Assembly (NCBI RefSeq): GCF_020073745.1
Contig: NZ_JAIRAU010000005.1
Span: forward strand, 124,001 to 188,000
Reading direction: 5' to 3'
DNA: 64,000 nucleotides
Source: Nannocystis pusilla
Lineage (GTDB): Bacteria > Myxococcota_A > Polyangia > Nannocystales > Nannocystaceae
Part shown: positions 26,418-36,387 of the stretch, in pieces
Numbering within the stretch: position 1 is the stretch's first letter
Layout: each line of letters opens with the position of its first letter
The notes under the pieces: generated by a model
Told to the model about the DNA's origin: nothing
The model's input: only the letters and a program-made list of their open reading frames with translations
The model's database searches: none
Made by a program: the position numbers and the translations under genes

Positions 26418-27548
26418 ATGAAGCTCCTCTTACCGACGAATCTCGGGGTCGCCGTCGCGTTCGCGTCCTTGTTCCTCGCCTCACCCGCGCGCGCCGCTGC
26501 GCCGGCCCTCGGTCGCGAGGACCTGGCCCCGGTGCACAAGCTGGCAAACACGATGAAGGGGCAGCTCGAGTGCAACCCGGTCGAGCCTGGAGTTGCACCG
26601 CCCGCCGCGAATGTCGAGGCCGCGGCTGAATATGCACACATCGCCGGCATGTTCGCCTTCGCGGCTCAGCACTACCCCGCCGACGAGAAAGGCGACCGGG
26701 TCAGCCAGATCAACGCTCTGATCGACGACGCCAGCCTCGCCTACGAGCGCGCCTACGATTGCGCCCCCAGTCTGTCAAACGCCTTCTATCTCCTCCGCGC
26801 GATCGAACTGCTGGGCTCGCGGGTGGTTCACCTCGTTCAGGTCGAGAAGCTCGACGAGAGCGCTCCTCGCGTCCAGGAGCTCGTCGCCCGACGCGACCGG
26901 CTCCGCGACAAGCTGCCGTCACCGCCTCAATGTCCCGTCTGCATCAAATGCGAGACCTGCCCGAAGCCGCCCCCACCTCCGTCCGGTTATCGTGGCCTCT
27001 ACACAGGGCGCCTCGCGCTGAGCCTGGGCCTCGGTGGCGGCCAGGCCCGGCTTGGCGGCGAGAGAGCCGGAGTAATCGGACATTTGACCCTGCGCACCGC
27101 CTTCGGGGCTCGATTCGTCCTTGGCAAGCAGGAGCGGCATCTCCTGACCGCTGGCCTGCATTATGCACTACAGGCTGGTCTCAGCTACGCGAGCGATTCC
27201 CTTCCAGCCGCCCGTCCGCCACGCCCTTCCGCGATCCACCAGGCCGGCCCATACCTCGAATACGCGTTCGCCCCCCACCCTCACTTCTCGGTCCACGGCC
27301 ACCTATCCCTATCGATCAGCGCCGGTGTCGTCTGGTTCGAAGCCGCGGGCGGACTGCGCAATTTGGGCTTCAGCTCCCTCACTCCCGGCGGCGGCGGCGC
27401 CATCTGCACGCTCCGCGGTGTGTTATGCGCGCGCGGGCACGGCTATGGGAGCGTGCTCCAGAAGAACTCCCTCACTGGCTACGATCTCACCCTCGCTGTC
27501 GACCTGTTCCGTGTCACCGACGCGCTCCTCGCACGCCGGGACCGATGA
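26418..27548 (+). CDS. outer-membrane beta-barrel-like protein, kinase operon
   Basis: 376 aa with a clear signal peptide (cleavage near ARAAA). A helical region with Cys (about 30-165) is followed by a CPVCIKCETCPKPPPPP stretch, then ~200 residues of alternating Gly/aromatic/hydrophobic pattern (LYTGRLALSLGLGGG, LTAGLHYALQAGLSYASD) typical of outer-membrane barrels. It is 6 bp behind the Ser/Thr kinase gene and is the last gene of the plus-strand envelope run. Role unknown. Confidence 0.7.
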   Translation: MKLLLPTNLGVAVAFASLFLASPARAAAPALGREDLAPVHKLANTMKGQLECNPVEPGVAPPAANVEAAAEYAHIAGMFAFAAQHYPADEKGDRVSQINALIDDASLAYERAYDCAPSLSNAFYLLRAIELLGSRVVHLVQVEKLDESAPRVQELVARRDRLRDKLPSPPQCPVCIKCETCPKPPPPPSGYRGLYTGRLALSLGLGGGQARLGGERAGVIGHLTLRTAFGARFVLGKQERHLLTAGLHYALQAGLSYASDSLPAARPPRPSAIHQAGPYLEYAFAPHPHFSVHGHLSLSISAGVVWFEAAGGLRNLGFSSLTPGGGGAICTLRGVLCARGHGYGSVLQKNSLTGYDLTLAVDLFRVTDALLARRDR

Positions 27549-27643
27549 TCAAGGTGTCGATTTGCTCCGGCTCGGACTCACGCGTGCGGGTGGTCCGACG
27601 CAGAGCCAGCCCTCAAGGCGTTAGAGGGGTGACGAGGACAGGC

Positions 27644-27668
27644 CACTTCAAAGTGAGTTATGTCTCAC
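27644..27668. promoter_or_regulatory. paired small inverted repeats upstream of the defence island
   Basis: CACTT-CA-AAGTG (27644-27655) overlaps GTGAG-TTATGT-CTCAC (27653-27668). They lie 63-87 bp upstream of the first island gene in a 182-bp gap, a sensible place for an operator. Short arms, so weak evidence. Confidence 0.3.
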
Positions 27669-27730
27669 AGGCAGGACACTTGGGGGGCGCCGTTGTCGCG
27701 GCTTGAGGCCTGGAGTATCCTGCCGCACTC

Positions 27731-30700
27731 ATGGATGTGTTCACCCTGCGAGATCAGGTCCTGGACGACTACCAGGGCTACATCCGCAGCTTTTTGACTG
27801 TCCGCGACCAAAAAATCGCCGCCCTGATCGAGCGCGAACTGCGCGAGGGGCATCTGTGGCCGAAACCGCTCCTCCAGATCAACCCCGCCTTTGAGAGCGG
27901 GGACAGACTCGACGAGCTGATCGCCGACGGCACGCTGCACGCGGCATGCGACCGCATTTTTCGTGACAAGCCAGACCCTGACGTAGACCGGGGCCCACTT
28001 GGCCTCTACCGGCACCAAGTCGACGGAATCCGCGCCGGCCGGGCAGGGGATCCTTTTGTCGTCACGACGGGAACCGGCTCTGGCAAGAGCCTCTCGTACA
28101 TCGTCCCGATCGTCGACCACGTCCTCCGCGAACGACAGAACGCACCCGAGCGCCGGATCCGCGCGATCATCGTCTACCCAATGAACGCGCTGGCCAACAG
28201 TCAGAAGCGCGAGCTTGAGAAGTTCCTCGAACACGGCTATCCCGACGGCCCACCCGTCACGTTCCGGTGCTACACAGGCCAGGAGAAGCCCGAGAAGCGC
28301 AAGGAGATTCTCCAAAACCCTCCCGACATCCTGCTGACGAATTTCGTCATGCTCGAGCTGATCCTCACTCGGCACGACGAACGTCGGTTGATCGACGCCG
28401 CCCAGGGTCTCCGCTTCCTGGTCCTCGACGAGCTACACACCTACCGCGGCCGCCAGGGCGCCGATGTCGCCCTTCTCGTGCGGCGCGTTCGTGAGGCGTG
28501 CCGGGCGAGCGACCTCGTATGCATCGGCACCTCCGCCACGCTCGCAGCGAGTGGCACTTGGCGCGAACAGCAGACCGAGGTCGCCCGAGTTGCCTCCTTG
28601 ATCTTCGGCGCCTCAGTCCGCCCGCAGCGCGTCATCGGCGAGCACCTCCGGCGCCGCACGAGCCCGCTCGACCTCGACGACCCGACCACCCGCGCACTTC
28701 TCCGAGCCCGCGTCGAGCAAGGCCCGACCCCCAGCCTCGACGCGGAAGACCCGCTAGCCGCCTGGATCGAGAGCGCCCTCGGTCTCGATCTCGCTAGCGA
28801 CGGCCGTCTCGTTCGCCGCAAACCGCGAACACTCGAGGGCGTCGCCGACGAGCTCGCCCGCGAGCTCGACCTCCCGCCGGCTACCTGCACCCGGACGCTC
28901 GCCGCCGCCCTGCTCGCCAAGACCGCCGAGGCCCGCCCGTTCTTCGCCCTGCGCGTCCACCAATTTCTCTCCAAGGGCGACACCGTCTACGCCGTACTGC
29001 AACCCCAGCAAGAGCGACACCTGACCCTGTACGCCCAGCAATTCGCCCCCGGCAGCGGCGGAGCCGAGCGGCTCTATCCTCTCGTCTTTTGCCGCGAATG
29101 CGGCCAGGAGTATTACGCCGTCATCCGGCGCTCCAATGAACAGGGCGTCACCTATCTTCCACGCCCCCGCGACCTGCCCGACAATCCCGACACAGAGATA
29201 GGCTACCTCTACCTCAATACCAGCGATCCTTGGCCTGACCATCCCGACGACCTCCCGCGTCTCCCCGACGCCTGGATCGAGTCCAAGGATGGTAAGCTCC
29301 GCCTCCGCCGTGAGCGCCGCGACGACGTCCCGCGCCCCTGCTTCGTCGCCCCCGACGGCCGCGAGGGTCACGGCGACCTCCGCGTCCACTACCTCCGGGC
29401 TCCCTTCCGCTTCTGCCTGCAGTGTGGTGTCCAGTACAGCGCCCACGCCCGCTCGGACTTCGGCAAGCTCGCGACCCTCGGCACCGAGGGCCGCAGCACG
29501 GCAACCACCCTGCTCAGCCTTTCAACGGTCCGCCGTCTCCGCCGCACGAAGGATCTCGATCCCGTTGCCCAGAAGCTCCTGAGCTTCACCGACAACCGCC
29601 AGGACGCCTCGCTTCAGGCCGGCCACTTCAACGACTTCGTCCACATCGCCATCGTTCGCTCCGCCCTGTGGCGCGCGGTCGCGGCCGCCGGCCCCGCGGG
29701 TCTCACCCACGAGAACCTCACCGACGCCGTCTTTCGCGCCCTGGGTCTTCCGCTCGCGCTCTACGCCAGCAACCCACAAGTCGAGTACCGCCAGCGCGAG
29801 GAGACCGACCGGGCTCTCCGCCGCGTCCTCGGCTACCACGTCTACCGCGACCTCAAGCGCGGCTGGCGACTCGTCGCGCCCAACCTCGAGCAGTCCGGCG
29901 TGCTCGTCCTCGACTACAGCTCCCTCGCCGAGTTCAGCGCCGACACGCCGAAGTGGACTCAGCACCACCCGGCGCTAGTCCGGGCCCACCCCGAGCAGCG
30001 TCAACAAATCTGCCGGATCCTCCTCGACCACCTGCGCCGCGAGCTGGCGATCCGCGTCGAGTACCTCGACGAGACCCGTCGTGACGCGCTCCTGCAGATG
30101 TCGAGCCAGTACCTCAACGACCGCTGGCGGATCGACGACTTCGAGCGTAACCTCGAGCTGGCCAGCGTCGCCTTCCCCTGCGGCGAGCACCCGCGGATCC
30201 GCAACCCGCGGGCGCTCTTCGTCTCCCCACGCGGCGGCTTCGCCCGCTTCGTCCGCCACAGCTTGCGGACCGAGCTCAAGACCGACGACCTTGAGCACAT
30301 CCTCGGCGAGATCTTCGAGGCGTTGCTGATTCCCGGCCTGCTCGACCGCGTGCAGCCAGCCCGCGACGGTGCTCCGCCGGGCTACATGGTCGCGGCTTCG
30401 GGCTTGATCTGGCGCGCTGGTGACGGCGAGGAGCGCTCCTGGGATCCCATGCGCGTTCCTCAACCCCCCTCGCACGGTCTGCGACCGAACGAGTTCTTCA
30501 CGAACTTCTATCGCGGCACAAACCACGACCTTCACACCCTCGAGGCCCGCGAGCACACCGCCCAGGTCAGCAACGCCGAGCGCCAGGAGCGTGAGAACCG
30601 CTTCCGCAGCGCCGAGCTCCCGATCCTGTACTGCTCGCCGACGATGGAGCTCGGGGTCGACATCCGCGACCTCAACGTCGTCAACATGCGCAACATCCCG

Positions 30701-33253
30701 CCGACCCCGGCCAACTACGCCCAGCGGAGCGGCCGGGCAGGGCGCAGCGGCCAACCGGCGTTCATCTACACCTACTGCACCGCCACCAGTCCCCACGACC
30801 AATACTTCTTCCGCCGCCCCGAGAAGATGGTCGCGGGCGTCGTCAGCACCCCACGGATCGACCTCGGCAATGAGGATCTCCTGCGAGCCCACGTCCACGC
30901 GATCTGGCTCGCCGAGGCCGACCTCGATCTCGGAGACTCGCTCGGCCAGATCCTCGACATCGCCGGCGACCGGCCGACCCTACGCCTTCTGCCCCACGTC
31001 GAGGCCAAACTCGCCGATCAGCCCGCGCGCGAACGCGCCCATTGGCGCGCGGCCACTGCCCTGCAGGATGCTCTGCGCGACTACCTCGCGCAGCGTGGCA
31101 TATCCGTCGACGCCTGGCTCGGCGACATCTTCTCGAACCTACGGGACAACTTCGACGCCGCGTGCGACCGCTGGCGCAGCCTCTTCGCCACCGCGAAGGC
31201 TCAGCTCCAGCGGCAGCACAAGATCGCCGAGGATCACTCCAGGCCCGCCTTCGAGCGCGACCAGGCCAAGCGTCTGCGCGAGGAGGCCGACCGCCAGCTC
31301 AGCCTGCTCGTCGACCACGACCCGGACCAGCAGCACTCCGACTTCTACCCCTACCGCTATTTCGCCTGCGAGGGCTTCCTCCCCGGTTACAACTTCCCCA
31401 GGCTGCCGCTCTCGGCCTATCTGCCCGGCGCTCGAAAGCGCCGCCGTGGCCAGCGCGACGACGAGTACCTGTCCCGGCCGCGCTTCCTGGCAATCTCCGA
31501 GTTCGGCCCGCGCGCGTTTCTCTATCACGAGGGTTCGCGCTACGTGATCAACCGCGTACTTCTCTCGGCGGACAGCGCCGAAGGCGCCCGGCGCCTCAAG
31601 GTCCGCGCCGCCCTCTGCCAGGCGTGCGGCTACCTCCACCAGCTCACCGACGAGCCCGCGCCCGATCTCTGCGTCCGTTGCCACGCCCGCCTCGGTACGC
31701 CCTTCACCAACCTCTTCCGCATGCGCCATGTCGCCGCGCGCAGGCGTGACCGGATCACCTGCGACGAAGAAGAGCGCCAGCGCCTCGGCTACGAGCTCAA
31801 GACCGGCGTCCAATTCGCCGGTCAACGAAGCAGCCGCCCCGACGCCCGCGCCGCCGTTCTGTACGGCGAAGACAACGTCCCGCTCGCTGATCTCATCTAC
31901 GGCCACGCCGCGACCGTCTGGCGGATCAACCTCGGCTGGCGTCGCCGCAAGCCCGATCAACCTCTCGGCTTCGAGCTCGACACCGAACGCGGCTACTGGG
32001 CGCGCAGCCGCCCCGACCAGGAAGACGACCCCGATCCTGACGACCCCGCCTCGCCGCAGCAGGAGCGCGTGATCCCCTACGTCGACGACACGCGCAACTG
32101 CCTGCTCCTCCGTCCGATCGGAAATGTAGACGACGCCCTGATGGCCTCGCTGCAGGCCGCGCTGAAGACCGCGATCCAGCTCCACTTCCAGCTCGAGGAC
32201 CGCGAGCTCGCCGCCGAGCCTCTCCCGTCCACCGGCGATCGCCAGCAGCTCCTCTTCTACGAGGCATCCGAGGGCGGTGCCGGCGTCTTGCGCCTACTCG
32301 TCGAAGACGAGGGCAAGCGGGCCCTCGCCAAAGTCGCCGAGACCGCCCTCGAGCTGTGCCACTTCGACGTCCACGACGGCGTCGATCAGGGTCATGCCCC
32401 CGGCGCCCGCGAGCGATGCGAGGCCGCCTGCTACGATTGCCTCCTGTCGTACTCTAACCAGTACGACCACCCGATCCTCGATCGCAAGCTCCTACCTGAG
32501 CTTCTGCTCCGCTGGTCGAAGGGCCATGTCACGGTCGAGGAATCCGCCCCTCCGAGCAGCCAGGGCGAACGTACGACCTCCCTCGCCGGCCAGAGCACCT
32601 CCGACCTCGAGCGCCGATTTCTCGACCTCCTCGTCGACCTCGGTCTCGCTCTCCCGGACGCCGCGCAAAAACACCTCGCAGTCGGGCAGTGCACCGCGAG
32701 CTTCTTCTACTCGGCCCACGGCCTCGCTGTCTTCATCGACGATGCCAGCCATGACAGCCCCGCACAGGCTCGCCTCGACCAGGCCGCTATCGAGCGCCTC
32801 GAGGACGCCGGCTACGGAGTGCTGCGCTTCCACCATGCCGCGGACTGGACCGCCATCCTGCATGCCAACCCGAGCATCTTCGGCACCGGAAGCACGAGCC
32901 CGCGACCAACGACTGCACCCGCGCCCGCTGCGCCGCAGGCCCTCACGTCCGACCTCGACCTCGACCTCTACCCCAGCGCCTGGCATCCCGTCCTGCAGGC
33001 GCTCGCGGGCAGTCCCGGCGTCACCATCGAGCCCGGCAGCGAGGTTACCGACGCACGCGGTCGCGTCGTCGGCAGCTTCATCGCCACGCTCGCCCGCGGA
33101 CCCGCCCTCGTCCATCTCGTCGACGGCGCGGACTCCGACTCGTCTCGCGTCAAGAAGGCCCTCGCCACCGCGAGCGCCACCGTCGTCGCCCTCACTGCTG
33201 AAGAGGCCAACCGCCTCGGTCCCGACTCACTCCTCGCACGGGTGTTCGCATGA
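27731..33253 (+). CDS. giant DEAD/DEAH helicase with DUF1998-type Cys domain and nuclease-like tail
   Basis: 1840 aa. Helicase domain 1 (about 95-330): LGLYRHQVDGI, TTGTGSGKSLSYIVP (Walker A), VLDELHTYRGRQGADVALLV (DELH) and GTSATLA. Cys pairs FCRECGQEYY and FCLQCGVQYS lie near residues 455 and 560. Domain 2 holds ILYCSPTMELGVDIRDLNVV and QRSGRAGRSGQ near residue 1000. A zinc-like CQACGYLHQ-CVRCH lies near 1295, then the DUF1998/MZB region YEASEGGAGVLRLL and CEAACYDCLLSYSNQ near residue 1565. The last ~200 residues include a DUF559/Vsr-like strand pattern (AVFIDDASHD, GYGVLRFHH). Size and order equal DrmA plus DrmB of DISARM in one chain; DruE-type helicases are the alternative. Probably translocates on invading DNA. 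Overlaps the next gene by ATGA. Confidence 0.88.
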   Translation: MDVFTLRDQVLDDYQGYIRSFLTVRDQKIAALIERELREGHLWPKPLLQINPAFESGDRLDELIADGTLHAACDRIFRDKPDPDVDRGPLGLYRHQVDGIRAGRAGDPFVVTTGTGSGKSLSYIVPIVDHVLRERQNAPERRIRAIIVYPMNALANSQKRELEKFLEHGYPDGPPVTFRCYTGQEKPEKRKEILQNPPDILLTNFVMLELILTRHDERRLIDAAQGLRFLVLDELHTYRGRQGADVALLVRRVREACRASDLVCIGTSATLAASGTWREQQTEVARVASLIFGASVRPQRVIGEHLRRRTSPLDLDDPTTRALLRARVEQGPTPSLDAEDPLAAWIESALGLDLASDGRLVRRKPRTLEGVADELARELDLPPATCTRTLAAALLAKTAEARPFFALRVHQFLSKGDTVYAVLQPQQERHLTLYAQQFAPGSGGAERLYPLVFCRECGQEYYAVIRRSNEQGVTYLPRPRDLPDNPDTEIGYLYLNTSDPWPDHPDDLPRLPDAWIESKDGKLRLRRERRDDVPRPCFVAPDGREGHGDLRVHYLRAPFRFCLQCGVQYSAHARSDFGKLATLGTEGRSTATTLLSLSTVRRLRRTKDLDPVAQKLLSFTDNRQDASLQAGHFNDFVHIAIVRSALWRAVAAAGPAGLTHENLTDAVFRALGLPLALYASNPQVEYRQREETDRALRRVLGYHVYRDLKRGWRLVAPNLEQSGVLVLDYSSLAEFSADTPKWTQHHPALVRAHPEQRQQICRILLDHLRRELAIRVEYLDETRRDALLQMSSQYLNDRWRIDDFERNLELASVAFPCGEHPRIRNPRALFVSPRGGFARFVRHSLRTELKTDDLEHILGEIFEALLIPGLLDRVQPARDGAPPGYMVAASGLIWRAGDGEERSWDPMRVPQPPSHGLRPNEFFTNFYRGTNHDLHTLEAREHTAQVSNAERQERENRFRSAELPILYCSPTMELGVDIRDLNVVNMRNIPPTPANYAQRSGRAGRSGQPAFIYTYCTATSPHDQYFFRRPEKMVAGVVSTPRIDLGNEDLLRAHVHAIWLAEADLDLGDSLGQILDIAGDRPTLRLLPHVEAKLADQPARERAHWRAATALQDALRDYLAQRGISVDAWLGDIFSNLRDNFDAACDRWRSLFATAKAQLQRQHKIAEDHSRPAFERDQAKRLREEADRQLSLLVDHDPDQQHSDFYPYRYFACEGFLPGYNFPRLPLSAYLPGARKRRRGQRDDEYLSRPRFLAISEFGPRAFLYHEGSRYVINRVLLSADSAEGARRLKVRAALCQACGYLHQLTDEPAPDLCVRCHARLGTPFTNLFRMRHVAARRRDRITCDEEERQRLGYELKTGVQFAGQRSSRPDARAAVLYGEDNVPLADLIYGHAATVWRINLGWRRRKPDQPLGFELDTERGYWARSRPDQEDDPDPDDPASPQQERVIPYVDDTRNCLLLRPIGNVDDALMASLQAALKTAIQLHFQLEDRELAAEPLPSTGDRQQLLFYEASEGGAGVLRLLVEDEGKRALAKVAETALELCHFDVHDGVDQGHAPGARERCEAACYDCLLSYSNQYDHPILDRKLLPELLLRWSKGHVTVEESAPPSSQGERTTSLAGQSTSDLERRFLDLLVDLGLALPDAAQKHLAVGQCTASFFYSAHGLAVFIDDASHDSPAQARLDQAAIERLEDAGYGVLRFHHAADWTAILHANPSIFGTGSTSPRPTTAPAPAAPQALTSDLDLDLYPSAWHPVLQALAGSPGVTIEPGSEVTDARGRVVGSFIATLARGPALVHLVDGADSDSSRVKKALATASATVVALTAEEANRLGPDSLLARVFA

Positions 33254-35277
33254 CCGCCTTCCTCTTCGCCAACAACTTCTTCCCCGAGCTCGACCACTTG
33301 AGCGCCGACGACCGCGGCGCTGTCACGACCTTCATCGGCGAGTTTCAGCGCAACCCCAAAAGTCCCGGCATCAGCCTCGAGCGCCTGCAGAACGACCTCT
33401 GGTCCGGTCGCGTCACTCGTGACCTGCGCGCGATCCTCCACAAGGACGGCGACATTTGGGTTTTCCTCCGCGTCGATCACCACGACGACGCCTACCGCTG
33501 GGCCGAGCGCCGCCGTGCAGGCCGCCATCCGACCACCGGCGCCCTGCAAGTCGTGGAGACCGTTGTCCGCGAGGTCGAGCGCCCGGTCGAGCCGGCGGCC
33601 CCACCGCTCTTTGCCGAGCGCTCCGACAGCTACCTCCTCAGCCTCGGTGTACCGAGCACGTGGCTTCCGACCCTCCGGGAAATCCGCGACGAGCAAACCC
33701 TCCTGGGCGTCCTCGCCCATCTCCCACAGGACGTCGCCGAGCTTCTGCTCCGCCTCTCCACTGGCGAGCTCGTCACGCCGCCCGAACCCATCCCCCCATC
33801 GACCCCGATCCTCGATGCACCCGCCGCCCGCCGCGATTTCGAAGTCATCGGGGACGAAGCCACCCTGCGTCGCGCCATGGAGGCGCCCTTCGAGCGGTGG
33901 ATCCACTTCCTCCACCCCTCGCAGCAGGATCTCGTCACCGCAGGCTTCTCAGGCCCTGCGAAGGTCTCCGGCGCGGCCGGCACCGGCAAGACCGTCGTCG
34001 CCATGCACCGGGCTCGCCACCTCGCGCGCCAGGGCAAACGTGTCCTTCTGACCAGCTATGTCAATGCCCTCTGTGGCAACCTCGAGCGCCAGCTCCGCCA
34101 ACTCTGCACCCCCGACGAGCTCGCGCGGATCCGCGTCTCCACCGTCCACAACCAGCTCCTCGTTGTTCTGCGCAAACAGGACCCCGACCTGCACTGGGCC
34201 GACGACGGCGCGATCAAGAGTGCGCTCGCCCGTGCCGCCCGTGAGGTCCCCGGAGGTTTCGACGTGGATTTCCTCGCCGCCGAGTGGGCCCATGTGATTC
34301 AGCCGCAGGGCATCGTCACGTGGGAGCAGTACCGCGACGTCCGCCGCACCGGCCGCGGCCGGGCGCTCAGCGTCCGGGAGCGCAAACAGATCTGGCAGGT
34401 CTTCGTCCGCCTGCGCGAGCACCTCGCCGGCGCACGCAAAGGCGACCGCGCCGCCCTCTGCGCCCGCGCCATCGACCTCCTCGCCTCCGGCAAGGTCGCC
34501 AGCGAGTTCGACGCCGTCCTGGTCGACGAGCTCCAGGACTTGCAGGCCGGCGAGCTCCGCCTCCTCAAGGCCCTCTGCAAGAGCCCCGGCGACCTGATGC
34601 TCGTCGGCGACGCCGGCCAGCGGATCTACGGCCCTGGCTTTAGCCTTAGTGCCCTCGGCATCGAGGTCCGCGGCCGTTCCTACATCCTCAAGGTCAACTA
34701 CCGGACCACGGAGCAGATCCGCCAACATGCCGACCGCGTCCTCGGCGACCCGGTCGACAACCTGGACGGCCACACCGAGACCCGCCGCAACACCCGCAGC
34801 CTCGTCCAGGGTCCCGTCCCCACCTTCCAGGCCCACCGCAGCAGCAAGGCCGAGGTCGAGGCCGCCGCCGCCTTGGTCCGCCAGTTCATCGCCGACAAGT
34901 TCCCTGCCTCCGCGATCGCCATCTTCGCCCGCACCAACAACCAGCTCGACGCCGTCGACGCAGCCCTCGCCGCCCTCCAACTCCCCTCGTACCGCCTCCG
35001 CGATGACGACGACCGCGACAACGCAACCGGCGTCCGCCTCGGCACCATGCACGGGGCCAAGGGTCTGGAATTCCGCGCCGTGATCGTCGTGGGCTGCAGC
35101 GACAGGTACCTCCCCCACGCCGCGGTGCTCAAGGATATCCAGGACCCCAACGACCGCGAGCACGCGATCCAGAGCGAACGCCAGCTCCTCTACGTCGCCA
35201 TGACGCGCGCCCGCGAGCGCCTGCTCCTCTCCTGGTCCGGCGCGCCGAGCCGTTTCCTTATTCCTGTCCCAGTGTAG
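33250..35277 (+). CDS. UvrD/Rep-like helicase with RelE-like N-terminal domain
   Basis: 675 aa. Residues 1-95 (LERLQNDLWSGRVTRDLRAI, then HKDGDIWVFLRVDHHDDAYR) have a RelE/ParE-toxin-like pattern. The superfamily-1 motor follows: VSGAAGTGKTVVAMHRA (Walker A), VLVDELQDLQAGELRLL (motif II), GDAGQRIYG (motif III), YILKVNYRTTEQIR (motif IV), LGTMHGAKGLEFRAVIV (motif V) and LLYVAMTRARERLLL (motif VI). It is translationally coupled to the giant helicase by a 4-bp ATGA overlap, so the two probably act together. Whether the N-terminus is a toxin, an RNase or only a fold relic is unknown. Confidence 0.85.
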   Translation: MTAFLFANNFFPELDHLSADDRGAVTTFIGEFQRNPKSPGISLERLQNDLWSGRVTRDLRAILHKDGDIWVFLRVDHHDDAYRWAERRRAGRHPTTGALQVVETVVREVERPVEPAAPPLFAERSDSYLLSLGVPSTWLPTLREIRDEQTLLGVLAHLPQDVAELLLRLSTGELVTPPEPIPPSTPILDAPAARRDFEVIGDEATLRRAMEAPFERWIHFLHPSQQDLVTAGFSGPAKVSGAAGTGKTVVAMHRARHLARQGKRVLLTSYVNALCGNLERQLRQLCTPDELARIRVSTVHNQLLVVLRKQDPDLHWADDGAIKSALARAAREVPGGFDVDFLAAEWAHVIQPQGIVTWEQYRDVRRTGRGRALSVRERKQIWQVFVRLREHLAGARKGDRAALCARAIDLLASGKVASEFDAVLVDELQDLQAGELRLLKALCKSPGDLMLVGDAGQRIYGPGFSLSALGIEVRGRSYILKVNYRTTEQIRQHADRVLGDPVDNLDGHTETRRNTRSLVQGPVPTFQAHRSSKAEVEAAAALVRQFIADKFPASAIAIFARTNNQLDAVDAALAALQLPSYRLRDDDDRDNATGVRLGTMHGAKGLEFRAVIVVGCSDRYLPHAAVLKDIQDPNDREHAIQSERQLLYVAMTRARERLLLSWSGAPSRFLIPVPV

Positions 35278-35367
35278 GTGGCCATCTGAGTGCGGCCCTC
35301 AGAAGGCTGTCCAAACGCACAGTGTTCAATCCCGCAGATTTCGACCAGAATCCTGATCAGGAGCCAG

Positions 35368-36387
35368 ATGCAGACGAAGAAGTCGATCGCGTTCTTCAAC
35401 AACAAGGGCGGAGTGGGAAAGACTACGCTGGCCTGTAACTTCGCCGCATATGCGGCAGCGCAAGGCATTAGTGTTGCGATAGTTGACCTAGATCCGCAAT
35501 GCAACGCGACTCAACTTCTCTTGAGCGACGAGCAATGGGAGGCATTGTTTGAAGACCGGTCTCGCGCTGAATCTCTCACTGTACTCCATGCTCTCAGCCA
35601 CATCCGTCTCGGCGACTCTGATACCGTCACGGATCTTTCGTCGATGGAGTCGGAGCGTTTCGGAGTCCATGTCATCCCCGGCCATCCTAGCCTTGCAGTT
35701 GTTGAAGACAAGTTGAGTTCCTCGTGGTCTGAGTTCGAGCGCAAAGATCTGGGTGGCGCACGTAGAACATGCTGGGCCCGCAACCTCATTCGATCGCTAA
35801 ATACATCCTTCGATCTCGTCATCATCGATGTAGGACCGAGCCTGGGCGCACTCAATCGATGCGCATTGATCGCCGCCGATACGTTCATCACTCCCATTTC
35901 CTCTGACCTGTTCAGTCTCTACGCCCTTGAAAACATTGCACTTTGGCTATCTGACTGGTTAGTAACCTACCGAGATGCCTACGACGGAGTGGCAAGGAAG
36001 ATGCCCGCAGATCTTGCAAAATTTCCGGAGATCACCCGGCAACTTCCACTGACACGAGGTTATTTGGGATACACAACGCAGCAGTACGTGACCAAGACAT
36101 CAGCAGGGGAGCGTCGAAAGACTCAGGCATACGAACACTTCAGGGAACAGGTCCCAGAATCAATCGAAAGTCTCACTGCAATGGGGGTCGTAAGGGAACC
36201 TGATCTCGATCTTGGCATCATTCCCAACATGTTCTCGATGGTCCCGCTCGCTCAGGCTGCGCATGCGCCTGTAAGCGCCCTGACCAAGGAAGACGGACTG
36301 CGCGGTGCACAATTCTCGCAGCAGGAAAAGTACGTCGATGAACTGAATCGCGTTTTCGCAAAGATCCTCGATCGGGCATCTCGATGA
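35368..36387 (+). CDS. ParA/MinD-like ATPase of a SIR2 pair
   Basis: 339 aa from ATG 35368, with CAGGAG a few bases upstream. AFFNNKGGVGKTTLACNFAA is the deviant Walker A (both Lys), VAIVDLDPQCNATQLL Walker A', and DLVIIDVGPSLGALNRCALI Walker B. The C-terminal ~150 residues are longer than in simple partition ATPases (EITRQLPLTRGYLGYTTQQY). The base composition departs sharply from its neighbours: I count 29 G/C of 60 at 35461-35520 against 46 of 60 at 38701-38760. Its stop overlaps the SIR2 start by ATGA, so the two act as a unit. In this setting it is more likely a sensor or assembly ATPase than a partition protein. No ParB-like gene adjoins it. Confidence 0.85.
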   Translation: MQTKKSIAFFNNKGGVGKTTLACNFAAYAAAQGISVAIVDLDPQCNATQLLLSDEQWEALFEDRSRAESLTVLHALSHIRLGDSDTVTDLSSMESERFGVHVIPGHPSLAVVEDKLSSSWSEFERKDLGGARRTCWARNLIRSLNTSFDLVIIDVGPSLGALNRCALIAADTFITPISSDLFSLYALENIALWLSDWLVTYRDAYDGVARKMPADLAKFPEITRQLPLTRGYLGYTTQQYVTKTSAGERRKTQAYEHFREQVPESIESLTAMGVVREPDLDLGIIPNMFSMVPLAQAAHAPVSALTKEDGLRGAQFSQQEKYVDELNRVFAKILDRASR

